Source: Clostridia bacterium (GTDB lineage Bacteria > Bacillota > Clostridia > Oscillospirales > CAG-272). From it: a DNA stretch of 22,829 nucleotides. The notes below the pieces were generated by a model. The model was not told where the DNA came from and searched no databases. It saw only the letters and a list, made by a program, of their open reading frames with translations. Where the stretch lies: NCBI GenBank assembly GCA_017395885.1, contig JAFQNM010000234.1, forward strand, positions 1-22,829. Direction: 5' to 3'. Each line of letters opens with the position of its first letter. Within the stretch, counting starts at the first letter, position 1. Below, piece after piece: positions 15,603 to 22,777 of the stretch. A program made the position numbers and the translations under genes.

Positions 15603-16292
15603 ATGTACAAGATTCTGATTGCAGACGACGAGGAGATGATCCGCCGTCTCATCGCTAAATATGCAGTTTTCGAGGGCCACACCGTGGCTGAAGCGGCAGA
15701 CGGTATGGAGACCGTCAATATGTGCCGCTCCGGCGAGTACGATATACTCATCTGCGATATTATGATGCCAGAGCTTGACGGTTTCTCTGCCTGCAGGGAG
15801 ATACGCAAATTCTCCGATATTCCCATTATCATGCTCTCTGCAAGAGGGGAGGAGTATGATAAGCTGAACGGCTTCTCTCTCGGAATAGACGACTACGTTG
15901 TCAAGCCCTTTTCACCAAAGGAGCTTATGATGCGTATAGACGCCGTTATGAAAAGATACAACAGCGAAAAAAAGCCTCTCCCCACCGAGGAAAAGGACGT
16001 TTTTGCGCTTGGCGGACTTACGGTCGATATGACCGCAAGAATCGTATATATCGACGGCGAGCGCCGTGAGCTCTCCCCAAAGGAATACGACCTTCTTTTC
16101 TACCTCATCAAAAACAGAAATATTGCCCTCTCCAGAGAAAGGCTCATTACCGAGGTCTGGGGATATGATTACTACGGTGACGACAGGACCCTTGATACCC
16201 ACATCAAGCTCCTGAGAAAGAGCCTTGGAGATTATTCCGGCCTTATCGTTACCCTGAGAGGAGTAGGCTACAGATTTGATACGCAAGCATAA
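15603..16292 (+). CDS. OmpR/PhoB-family response regulator
   Basis: A two-domain DNA-binding regulator. The receiver domain has the acidic pocket D8-D9, the phosphoacceptor D52 (LICDIMMPELDG), S79 and K101 (VVKPF). The C-terminal winged helix (about residues 130-229) has the usual LSPKEYDLLFYLIKN, TLDTHIKLLRKSLGD and TLRGVGYRF. ATG 15603 is chosen over 15588 because GGAGG (15590-15594) overlaps the earlier ATG and is 8 bases from the later one. The histidine kinase gene overlaps its end by 17 bases, so the two are a cognate pair. The stimulus and target genes cannot be read from the sequence. Confidence 0.95.
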   Translation: MYKILIADDEEMIRRLIAKYAVFEGHTVAEAADGMETVNMCRSGEYDILICDIMMPELDGFSACREIRKFSDIPIIMLSARGEEYDKLNGFSLGIDDYVVKPFSPKELMMRIDAVMKRYNSEKKPLPTEEKDVFALGGLTVDMTARIVYIDGERRELSPKEYDLLFYLIKNRNIALSRERLITEVWGYDYYGDDRTLDTHIKLLRKSLGDYSGLIVTLRGVGYRFDTQA

Positions 16293-17736
16293 CTCTTCAA
16301 AGCGCCGCAGGCCTGCAGGAATGCGACTGAAAATGTTCGGCTATATGGCGCTTTTTATTGCCATAGTCATCGCCGTTCTCTGGCTTTTTCAGATAATACT
16401 GCTTGATGATATATACCGCGGCACCGTGAAGGCGGAGACCAAGGGAGTGGCCGATGCCATTACCGTGGCCTCAAAGCTTGACCGCGAAAGCCTCAGATCG
16501 AGGGTATATTCCCTTGCCGCAGACCACTCCACCTGCGTTTCCGTTTACGAAATAAGCGGCTCCAAGGGCAAGGAGATCATCTCTGCTCATTCACAAAACC
16601 TTTGCGTTATCCACTCAAGGCTTTTGAACGAAAGCTTTCTTGCAGATATCTATGCCAATGCCAATGGCAAGAGCGCTTATATCGAAACGGTTGAGGGCTC
16701 GGCTCTGGGAGAGGGCAGCATCCTTTGCTCAAGAGTTATACCGGACGGATCAGCAGATCTGCTCATTATAGTTAATACACCTCTTGCCTCTGTTGATGCC
16801 ACCGTTCGCACCCTTCACCTTCAGTTCGGATTTATTACGGTCATTCTCCTCGTGGTTGCCGCAATAATGGCCTTTGTTATTTCTCAAAGGTTCACCCGAC
16901 CGGTTGCCGCAATGAACAAAGAGGCAAAAAAGCTGGCGGTCGGAAATTATGACGTTAATTTTGAAGGCGGCGATTTTCTCGAAACGGCAGAGCTGGGCAG
17001 GACCCTGAACTATGCCGCAGGTGAGCTCTCAAAGCTCGATACGATGCAAAAGGAGCTCATCTCCAATATTTCTCACGATCTTCGCACCCCCCTCACCATG
17101 ATCTCAGGCTACAGCGAGGTTATGAGAGATATCCCCGGCGAAATGACCGCCGAGAATATGCAGATCATTATAGACGAAACAAAAAGGCTTTCCTCACTTG
17201 TTAACGACATGCTTGACCTCTCCCGCCTCACGGGAGGAGCCAGAAGGCTGAATACCACCGTTTTCTCATTGACAGAGTGCGTGAGCTCAACTATTGACCG
17301 CTACGCTCATCTGACGGAGAAGGACGGCTACAAAATAACCTTCGATTTCAGGGAAAGCGTTTTCGTTGCCGCCGATGAGATACTGATCCTTCAGGTGGTA
17401 TACAACCTTATAAGCAATGCCGTTAACTATACGGGAGACGATAAGCTGATACACATTGCCCAGACGGTTGAGAACGGTATGTGCCGCATATCCGTTTCCG
17501 ATACGGGCGACGGTATTGCCGAGGAAAAGCTGCCCCATATATGGGACAGATATTACCGTACAGGCGACTTCCACAAGAGAGCCGTTATGGGTACAGGCCT
17601 CGGCCTCTCAATAGTTAAAGGCGCTCTCATTCTTCATAATGCACCCTTCGGTGTTTCAAGCACCCCCGGCGTTGGCTCCACCTTCTGGTTCGAGCTGCCC
17701 GTTATTTCAGACACAAATCAGAGCTCCTCTATATGA
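16276..17736 (+). CDS. Membrane sensor histidine kinase
   Basis: Cognate kinase of the upstream regulator. There are two transmembrane segments (about residues 21-43 and 183-203) around a roughly 140-residue external sensor of no recognised type. A HAMP linker (about 204-256), a HisKA dimerisation domain with phosphoacceptor H267 (NISHDLRTPLTMISGYSEVM), and a HATPase domain with N box (VVYNLISNAVNY), G1 (VSDTGDGI) and G2 (GTGLGLSIV) follow. The start is probably TTG 16276 inside the regulator gene, with AGAGGAG 12 bases upstream; ATG 16321 is an alternative that loses only a basic leader. The stop overlaps the convergent amidase gene by 8 bases. Confidence 0.94.
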   Translation: MIRKHNSSKRRRPAGMRLKMFGYMALFIAIVIAVLWLFQIILLDDIYRGTVKAETKGVADAITVASKLDRESLRSRVYSLAADHSTCVSVYEISGSKGKEIISAHSQNLCVIHSRLLNESFLADIYANANGKSAYIETVEGSALGEGSILCSRVIPDGSADLLIIVNTPLASVDATVRTLHLQFGFITVILLVVAAIMAFVISQRFTRPVAAMNKEAKKLAVGNYDVNFEGGDFLETAELGRTLNYAAGELSKLDTMQKELISNISHDLRTPLTMISGYSEVMRDIPGEMTAENMQIIIDETKRLSSLVNDMLDLSRLTGGARRLNTTVFSLTECVSSTIDRYAHLTEKDGYKITFDFRESVFVAADEILILQVVYNLISNAVNYTGDDKLIHIAQTVENGMCRISVSDTGDGIAEEKLPHIWDRYYRTGDFHKRAVMGTGLGLSIVKGALILHNAPFGVSSTPGVGSTFWFELPVISDTNQSSSI

Positions 17737-18289
17737 CCCCCAGGTATTCAAGTATCCCGTTTGCCACCCCTGCGGCAAAGAGCCACGGTTCATCTGCCAT
17801 CAGCTCAGCATCTGCGGGATTGGTTATAAACCCAAGTTCTATAAGGGTAGCGGGCATACGGGTCCTGCGGAGAACGTAAAGCGTGGGGCGAACAAAAACT
17901 CCTCTGTTCTCAAGTCCGGTCACATCCGAAAGCTCTGTCAGTATGCTCTCGGCCAAAGCCTCTGCCTCTCCTCCTCTTCTGAAAACGTATGCCTCGCTTC
18001 CGCCGGCCGACGGATTTTCAGATGCATTTGCATGGAGGCTTACAAAATAATCGGCCCCCCACGAATTCGCATCGTTGACTCTTGCGGCCAAAGAAGATGT
18101 GTTTGAGGTTCCCAGCTGAGTTTCCGGCGTTGGTCGGGAGAGGCGCACCTCCTGCCCCGCTCCTCTGAGTATTGCCGCTGTCTGAACGCCTATCTCATAT
18201 ACAAGGTCCTGCTCTCGGTAGCCGTTTCCCTCGGCGCCCGCATTGGGGTTTCGGGGATTATGCCCCTGGTCTATATATATTTTTGCCAT
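17729..18289 (-). CDS. N-acetylmuramoyl-L-alanine amidase (Amidase_3 family)
   Basis: A zinc amidase that cleaves the bond between N-acetylmuramic acid and the stem peptide of peptidoglycan. The 186 residues are just the catalytic domain: zinc ligands H10 (DQGHNP), E26 (YREQDL) and H86 (SLHANA), and the catalytic glutamate E151 (TLIELGFITN). There is no signal peptide, transmembrane segment or wall-binding domain, unlike exported CwlD or CwlC-type enzymes with extra modules, so release by lysis or by a non-classical route is possible. GGGAGG lies a few bases before the ATG. It is divergent from the ttcA-like gene and convergent with the kinase, and probably monocistronic. Confidence 0.93.
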   Translation of the reverse strand: MAKIYIDQGHNPRNPNAGAEGNGYREQDLVYEIGVQTAAILRGAGQEVRLSRPTPETQLGTSNTSSLAARVNDANSWGADYFVSLHANASENPSAGGSEAYVFRRGGEAEALAESILTELSDVTGLENRGVFVRPTLYVLRRTRMPATLIELGFITNPADAELMADEPWLFAAGVANGILEYLGVI

Positions 18290-18345
18290 ATATATCCTCC
18301 CTTTCTTAGGTTACTCACATTATATGCACGATTTGGAATTTTGAT

Positions 18346-19089
18346 ATGAAAGAGATCCAGAAGATACTGAGCCGGGTTCGGCTCGCAGTTGAAAAATACG
18401 ATATGATACAGGAGGGTGACCGCATTGCGGTGGGCGTTTCCGGAGGTAAGGACTCTCTCGTGCTTCTGCTTGCCCTTGCCGAGCTGAAAAAGTTTCTGCC
18501 CCGATCCTTTGAGCTCGTTGCCATAACGGTGGATATGGGCTTTGACAGGTGCGAGACCGCACCGAGCGAGAAATGCACCCATGCTGAGATCGCCGCTCTT
18601 TGCGAGAAACTTGGAATTGAATACGTCATCAAGGAGACTGAGCTTGCTCATATCATCTTTGACGTGCGCCGAGAATCCAACCCCTGCTCCCTCTGCTCCA
18701 GAATGCGCCGAGGCATTCTTCACGATTGCGCAAAGGAGGCCGGCTGCAACAAGGTCGCTCTCGGCCACCACTATGACGACGCCGTTGAGACGTTTATGCT
18801 CAACCTGTTTTTTGAGGGGCGAGTCGGTTGCTTCTCCCCCGTTACACTCCTCTCTAAAAAGGAGCTTATTCTTATCCGTCCCCTGGTGCTGACAGAGGAA
18901 AAAATGATAAAGCAGCTTGCAAAAAAAATATCTCTTCCCGTTGAGAAAAGCCCTTGCCCTGAGGATGAGCACACAGAGCGGGAGAATATGAAGCAGTATC
19001 TCTATGAGTTTGACAGAAAGCACAGAGGTCTTTATCGCCGTCTTCTCGGTGCACTTGAGCGCGGCAATATAGACGGCTGGCATGAATAA
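18346..19089 (+). CDS. ttcA: TtcA-like PP-loop ATPase, probable tRNA 2-thiocytidine biosynthesis
   Basis: Members of this family activate a tRNA base with ATP and insert sulfur, giving 2-thiocytidine at position 32. The PP-loop is GVSGGKDSL (residues 30-38), and the second signature is GHHYDDAVETFMLNLF (140-155). Three cysteines fit the iron-sulfur cluster of TtcA: C114 and C117 (NPCSLC) and C204 (SPCP), with nearly the same spacing as in the E. coli enzyme. The protein (247 residues) is shorter than the E. coli one (about 311). The end of the gene is part of a 13-bp tandem duplication that continues past the stop. Other PP-loop enzymes of this subgroup may modify other bases, so the exact target is inferred. 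Confidence 0.88.
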   Translation: MKEIQKILSRVRLAVEKYDMIQEGDRIAVGVSGGKDSLVLLLALAELKKFLPRSFELVAITVDMGFDRCETAPSEKCTHAEIAALCEKLGIEYVIKETELAHIIFDVRRESNPCSLCSRMRRGILHDCAKEAGCNKVALGHHYDDAVETFMLNLFFEGRVGCFSPVTLLSKKELILIRPLVLTEEKMIKQLAKKISLPVEKSPCPEDEHTERENMKQYLYEFDRKHRGLYRRLLGALERGNIDGWHE

Positions 19090-19106
19090 AATACATGAAT
19101 AAAATA
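19081..19106 (+). repeat. Perfect 13-bp tandem duplication across the ttcA stop codon
   Basis: CATGAATAAAATA occurs twice in a row (19081-19093, 19094-19106). The first copy carries the last two codons and stop of the ttcA-like gene; the second lies between it and the next start and creates an extra in-frame ATG (19095) for the transglutaminase gene. Confidence 0.9.
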
Positions 19107-19118
19107 GTAGGAGAAAAT

Positions 19119-20447
19119 ATGAAAAGATTCCTTTCAATGGCTCTCGCCATTATCATCTCGGTTTCTCTGTTCGTTTCCGGCGTACCCGTTTTTGCGGCAA
19201 GCTCAGAGCTCACCGTTAACGATTTTTACGGCAGAACTGCCCTCTCCAAAATGAGCAGGGGAAGCACCTACGTTGCCGTATATGACCACCTCTACGAGTG
19301 TGTTGAGAACGGAGACGCAGAGATAGACGTTTCAGCATACAACATTTCTACCGGTGAGCTGGATATGATCCTTATGGCGTATTTCGGTGACCCCACAGGC
19401 CACTTCTGGTTCACCTCAAACGGCTCATATGATAGCAATACCTACACAGGCCAGGCTCTTGCATTCTTTCCGTTATACAATTCTCTCGTTGGCCGGACTG
19501 ATAATGACAGAGCGGTGTTTGTGAAGAGATTTGAAAAAAGCGTTGACAGCTTTATTGCATCTCTCCCAATCTCCTCCCGTATGAGCGAATACGAAAAGGA
19601 GCTTATCGTTCACGATGCACTTGCGATGCTCATTGAGTATGACGATGCGGAGTTTGCTCACAGTGCCTACGGTGCCTTGCTGGAATACATAGCAGTTTGC
19701 GAGGGATATACATATGCCTTTGGCTATATTCTTGCAAAGCTTGGTATCCTTTCTCACGCAGTTTACGGCTATTCGAGAAATCAGCTCCATACGTGGAACC
19801 TGGTTAAGATAGACGGCAGCTTCTACTACTTAGACCTCACCTGGAACGACCAGACATTGCCCGGAAGTGCAGCCAAAGGCATTGACGTTTTTTACGAATA
19901 CTTTAACGTTACGACACAGGTCATCAACAGAGATCACAGTATCATCACACCTGCCTACGGCCTGCCCCAGTGCACCGCCACCGAGGCAAATTATTTTTCC
20001 AAGAATCCCCAAAACGTGGTCAACTCCAACACCGATGCCAAAACCGTTGCCAAGCTTTGGAACGACCACGCAATCAGGATATATTTTGACGGAACAGCCA
20101 CAGAGTTCAATATATGGATCTCCGATATTATAAGTGACGTTGCTTACTATTGCGGATACGATTTTTCAAAGCCCATTAGTTTAAATATACGCTCCATGCC
20201 GGAAGGCAACGAGGTTCACCTTTTCTTCACGGGAACGCTTCTCCCCTCGGAGGAGCCGGATATTCTCCTCGGAGACCTTGACGGAGACAATAAGGTCACC
20301 GCCATAGACTCAAACCTTATCAGAAGAATCCTTTCCGGCACTGCCGAAAAGAATGACAGCGTTCTCATCCGTGCCGATATGGACGGTGACGGCTCCCTCT
20401 CAGGAATAGACTCAAACCTTTTGAAACGATTAATTGCAGGTAGCTAA
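19119..20447 (+). CDS. Secreted transglutaminase-like protein with C-terminal dockerin
   Basis: I chose ATG 19119 because GGAG is 5 bases before it and a normal signal peptide (MKRFLSMALAIII...VFA) follows; the ATG at 19095 arises from a local duplication. The middle is a transglutaminase-like cysteine-protease fold with a probable catalytic triad C194 (AVCEGYTYAFGY), H224 (LHTWNLVKIDG) and D239 (YYLDLTWND). The last 58 residues (385-442) are a type I dockerin: two calcium-loop repeats, DLDGDNKVTAIDSNLIRRIL and DMDGDGSLSGIDSNLLKRLI. Dockerins bind cohesins, so the protein is probably assembled on a cell-surface or extracellular scaffold; no cohesin is in the window. Its stop overlaps the next ATG by one base. 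Peptidase, cross-linking or binding activity is not settled by sequence. Confidence 0.92.
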   Translation: MKRFLSMALAIIISVSLFVSGVPVFAASSELTVNDFYGRTALSKMSRGSTYVAVYDHLYECVENGDAEIDVSAYNISTGELDMILMAYFGDPTGHFWFTSNGSYDSNTYTGQALAFFPLYNSLVGRTDNDRAVFVKRFEKSVDSFIASLPISSRMSEYEKELIVHDALAMLIEYDDAEFAHSAYGALLEYIAVCEGYTYAFGYILAKLGILSHAVYGYSRNQLHTWNLVKIDGSFYYLDLTWNDQTLPGSAAKGIDVFYEYFNVTTQVINRDHSIITPAYGLPQCTATEANYFSKNPQNVVNSNTDAKTVAKLWNDHAIRIYFDGTATEFNIWISDIISDVAYYCGYDFSKPISLNIRSMPEGNEVHLFFTGTLLPSEEPDILLGDLDGDNKVTAIDSNLIRRILSGTAEKNDSVLIRADMDGDGSLSGIDSNLLKRLIAGS

Positions 20448-21121
20448 TGGAAAACAATCTTTATAAAGACGAAATAGCCGGCTTTCTTATAGAAAATTCT
20501 CCTGAGGATATTCAGAATTTTATGCTTGAGCTGCAGACGCTTATGTCCTATTACAAATGTGCAATGCACGAGATAGAGGCAAAGTTCAAGGTGCTCAACG
20601 AGCAGTTCTCCCTTCAGCACGAGCGCAACCCCATCGAAAGCATAAAAACAAGGCTCAAATCCTTTAAGAGCATCCGCGAAAAGCTCCAGCGCAAGGGTCT
20701 TCCTCTTACTGCTCAGTCTATTTGGGATAACCTGAACGATGTTGCAGGCATCCGTGTAGTGTGCAGCTTTATAGACGATATTCATATGCTGGGATACTGC
20801 CTTATCTCACAGGATGACGTTAAGCTTATCGAGATCAAGGATTACATAGAGCATCCCAAGGAGAACGGATACAGAAGCCTCCACATTATCGTTGAGGTGC
20901 CTATCTTTCTTTGCGATGACAAGCGCCTTGTACGGGCAGAGGTTCAGCTCAGAACCATCAATATGAACTCCTGGGCAAAGCTGGAGCACCGTATGAGATA
21001 CAAAAAGAATCTCTCAGAGGACCTGCTTTTAAGAACTCACGACGAGCTTCTTGAATGCGCAGAAATATCAAACCAGCTCGACCTGAAGATGCAGGCCATA
21101 AGAAATATAATCGAAAAATAA
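20447..21121 (+). CDS. Small alarmone synthetase (ppGpp synthetase, YwaC/RelP-like)
   Basis: Transfers pyrophosphate from ATP to GDP or GTP to make (p)ppGpp, the stringent-response signal. The protein has 224 residues and only the RelA/SpoT synthetase domain, with no HD hydrolase or TGS/ACT regulatory domains. Motifs are HERNPIESIKTRLKSFKSIREKLQRKG (59-84), NDVAGIRVVCSF, DYIEHPKENGYRSLH and AEVQLRTINMNSWAKLEH, with the catalytic E165. HxxNPIE and VCSF are closer to YwaC/RelP than to YjbM/RelQ, but the subtype is tentative. It starts inside the previous stop (TAATG), so its translation is probably coupled to the dockerin protein. Confidence 0.92.
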   Translation: MENNLYKDEIAGFLIENSPEDIQNFMLELQTLMSYYKCAMHEIEAKFKVLNEQFSLQHERNPIESIKTRLKSFKSIREKLQRKGLPLTAQSIWDNLNDVAGIRVVCSFIDDIHMLGYCLISQDDVKLIEIKDYIEHPKENGYRSLHIIVEVPIFLCDDKRLVRAEVQLRTINMNSWAKLEHRMRYKKNLSEDLLLRTHDELLECAEISNQLDLKMQAIRNIIEK

Positions 21122-21166
21122 GTATCCCCCCGTTTTTGAACAAGTCCGCAAAAACGGACAATAGAA

Positions 21167-21216
21167 AAAAGCCCCCTTTATGGTAGAATAAAGATACTAC
21201 CGTAAAGGGGGCTTTT
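21167..21216. terminator. Long hairpin after the alarmone synthetase gene
   Basis: AAAAGCCCCCTTTATGGTAG (21167-21186) pairs with CTACCGTAAAGGGGGCTTTT (21197-21216), 20 bp with a single G-U pair, A-rich on the left and T-rich on the right. It probably stops transcription from the upstream gene. A smaller alternative hairpin, GTCCG/CGGAC (21144-21159), lies just before it. It may instead belong to the insertion element. Confidence 0.7.
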
Positions 21217-21218
21217 GT

Positions 21219-21431
21219 ATGTCAAAAGCCGCAACGCCCAGAGATAATGCTGTTATCGAATCTTTCTTCGGCAGATTCAAAGACGTAATGTCATCACACT
21301 TCCGGTACTGGAAGTGTGATGACATTACGAAGGTCGTTTCTGATACTGTTTACTATTTCAATTATATCAGACCTGTTCGTAAATTAAATAGAAAGCCGCC
21401 AGTCCGATACAGGATCGAACCGGCAGCCTAA
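21219..21431 (+). pseudogene. C-terminal fragment of IS3-family transposase (rve integrase core)
   Basis: The 70-residue frame reads SKAATPRDNAVIESFFGRFKDVM, then VYYFNYIRPVRKLNRKPPVRYR, which is the end of an IS3-family OrfB integrase core. The E of AVIESFF is the last residue of the DDE triad. The two catalytic aspartates and everything before them are missing, so it cannot be active. The ATG at 21219 is an internal codon and probably not a real start. A perfect 20-bp inverted repeat disrupts the middle of the coding region. Confidence 0.85.
21284..21329. repeat. Perfect 20-bp inverted repeat inside the transposase remnant
   Basis: CGTAATGTCATCACACTTCC (21284-21303) and its exact reverse complement (21310-21329) flank the 6-base loop GGTACT. 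A perfect 20-bp arm is rare by chance in coding DNA. Confidence 0.95.
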
Positions 21432-21491
21432 TTCGTCTTTTTTGTGTCTACCAACTATTGACTATTTCACTGAGCATAGCCTTTTTGGAGA

Positions 21492-22115
21492 TCACTTAAT
21501 GCTGTAATAGAGCTTATCAAATGCGTCTGCATAGTGGCGGGCGATAAGACGGCTACCTGCGTCATTGGGATGAACGCCGTCCTCAGACCAGCACTCGGAG
21601 GGTGCTTCAACGCAGGCTGCGGCGAAGATACCGTCCAGAGGGATATAAAGGTCTGCAAACTCACGTGCAAGCTTTCTTATAACGTCGATCTTGGGGTTAA
21701 GGTCTTCTCTGAACCAATCCTTATCAGCAGTGGGAAGGAGGAAGGGCTCGAGAATGAGGATCTTTGCATTGGTCTTTTCCTTTACCTCGGTAAGAAGATA
21801 GCGAACGTTTTTTTCAAAATCCTCATTTGAAAGCCAGGGAACACCTGCGTCTGCACGGTGCCAGATATCGTTGATTCCGATAAGGAGAGAGAAGAAATCA
21901 GGCTTAAGGTCTGTGCAGTCACGGTCCCAACGCTGTGTCAGATCATAGGTCTGCTGACCGCTGATTCCGTGGTTATAGAACTCAAACTCGCATTCGGGAT
22001 GGCGATGCTTGATAGCCTCGATAGCATACTTAACGTAGCCCCAGCCGTAGTCAAAGGGGTTACCGTGGTCACGGCAGCCTGCGGTGATGGAGTCACCCTG
22101 AAAAACTATTCTCAT
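21492..22115 (-). CDS. SGNH/GDSL-family hydrolase (probable carbohydrate or lipid esterase)
   Basis: A serine hydrolase that removes ester-linked groups such as acetyl from sugars or lipids. The four SGNH blocks are present: S9 in FQGDSITAG, G53 in HGISGQ, N82 in IGINDIW, and D179/H182 in EDGVHPND. There is no signal peptide, so it is probably cytoplasmic and may act on imported acetylated sugars, as in CE3-like and related families; the substrate is not readable. GAGGTG precedes the ATG. It begins 2 bases after the trmL stop and is the second gene of that operon. Confidence 0.9.
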   Translation of the reverse strand: MRIVFQGDSITAGCRDHGNPFDYGWGYVKYAIEAIKHRHPECEFEFYNHGISGQQTYDLTQRWDRDCTDLKPDFFSLLIGINDIWHRADAGVPWLSNEDFEKNVRYLLTEVKEKTNAKILILEPFLLPTADKDWFREDLNPKIDVIRKLAREFADLYIPLDGIFAAACVEAPSECWSEDGVHPNDAGSRLIARHYADAFDKLYYSIK

Positions 22116-22117
22116 AA

Positions 22118-22621
22118 TTACACCTCATTATTTTCACAGCTCAGTGAGCCGTTGTATTTTTGATCGGGGAAGCCGTGCTGACGGAGCACCTCATATACTC
22201 CCACCGCAACGGCATTTGAAAGATTCAGGCAGCGCTGTCCGTCTCTCATAGGGATGCGGACGCACCTCTCATAGTTTTCGCGAAGAAAATCCTCAGGCAG
22301 CCCCTTTGTTTCTTTCCCGAACAGGAGAAAAACGGGCAGGGGATACTCAGCCTCAGTATGAGCTCTGGGGGCCTTTGAGGAAAAGCAGAAGAAATTACAA
22401 TCAGGGTTTTTCAGAAAAAAGTCCTGAAAGCTATCGTAATAATAGATCTCAAGGCTGTGCCAATAATCCAGACCTGCACGGTGCAGCTTGGCGTTATCTA
22501 TTTTGAATCCCATAGGGCCGACAAGATGAAGAGCGGCTCCCGTAACGGCACAGGTCCGTGCAATGTTGCCTGTGTTTTGTGGGATCTCCGGCTCAACGAG
22601 CACGATGTTTATGTTGTTCAT
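22118..22621 (-). CDS. trmL: tRNA (cytidine(34)-2'-O)-methyltransferase TrmL
   Basis: A SpoU (SPOUT) methyltransferase that 2'-O-methylates the wobble base C34/cmnm5U34 of leucine tRNAs using S-adenosylmethionine. The 167 residues are a complete, minimal SPOUT domain. Motif 1 is PEIPQNTGNIARTC (11-24), motif 2 is LLFGKETKGLPEDFL and motif 3 is IPMRDGQRCLNLSNAVAVGVYEVLRQ, which together form the trefoil knot that binds the cofactor. AAGGA lies 6 bases before the ATG. It is the first gene of a two-gene operon with the SGNH hydrolase. Confidence 0.95.
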   Translation of the reverse strand: MNNINIVLVEPEIPQNTGNIARTCAVTGAALHLVGPMGFKIDNAKLHRAGLDYWHSLEIYYYDSFQDFFLKNPDCNFFCFSSKAPRAHTEAEYPLPVFLLFGKETKGLPEDFLRENYERCVRIPMRDGQRCLNLSNAVAVGVYEVLRQHGFPDQKYNGSLSCENNEV

Positions 22622-22748
22622 AGCTGTCCTTAAGTTTGTGCTGCAGCATTGTTTGAAATTTTTATATATCGGGAAATTTGACCTTTTAAAGCTTCAGGGC
22701 AACAAATCCAAATTCACACAGATGCGATCAAACTGCATTATCCTAAAA

Positions 22749-22777
22749 ATTATATCATCATAAACGTCATTTGTCTA
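22749..22777 (-). promoter_or_regulatory. Promoter of the trmL operon
   Basis: On the minus strand TAGACA (22777-22772), 17 bases, then TATAAT (22754-22749) with an extended -10 TGA. The leader to trmL is about 120 bases and shows only a short palindrome (TGCTGCAGCA). I see no gene in 22622-22829; the last bases are AT-rich with a TA run. Confidence 0.8.

Larger units (their letters stand above)
21137..21469 (+). mobile_element. Internally deleted IS3-family element (remnant)
   Basis: A short element of about 333 bases surrounds the transposase remnant. Possible imperfect terminal repeats start TGAACAAGTC at 21137 and, on the opposite strand, TGAAATAGTC at 21469 (8 of 10 bases the same, with GACA and AAAAAAG further in), which fits the TG...CA ends of IS3-family elements. 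I saw no target-site duplication, so the exact ends are uncertain. Most of orfA and orfB is gone. It separates the alarmone synthetase gene from a minus-strand operon. Confidence 0.5.

Noticed and set aside
21130..21475. Target-site duplication around the insertion remnant
   Set aside because: The bases flanking the proposed ends (TTT on the left, CTG on the right) do not match, so no duplication is claimed.
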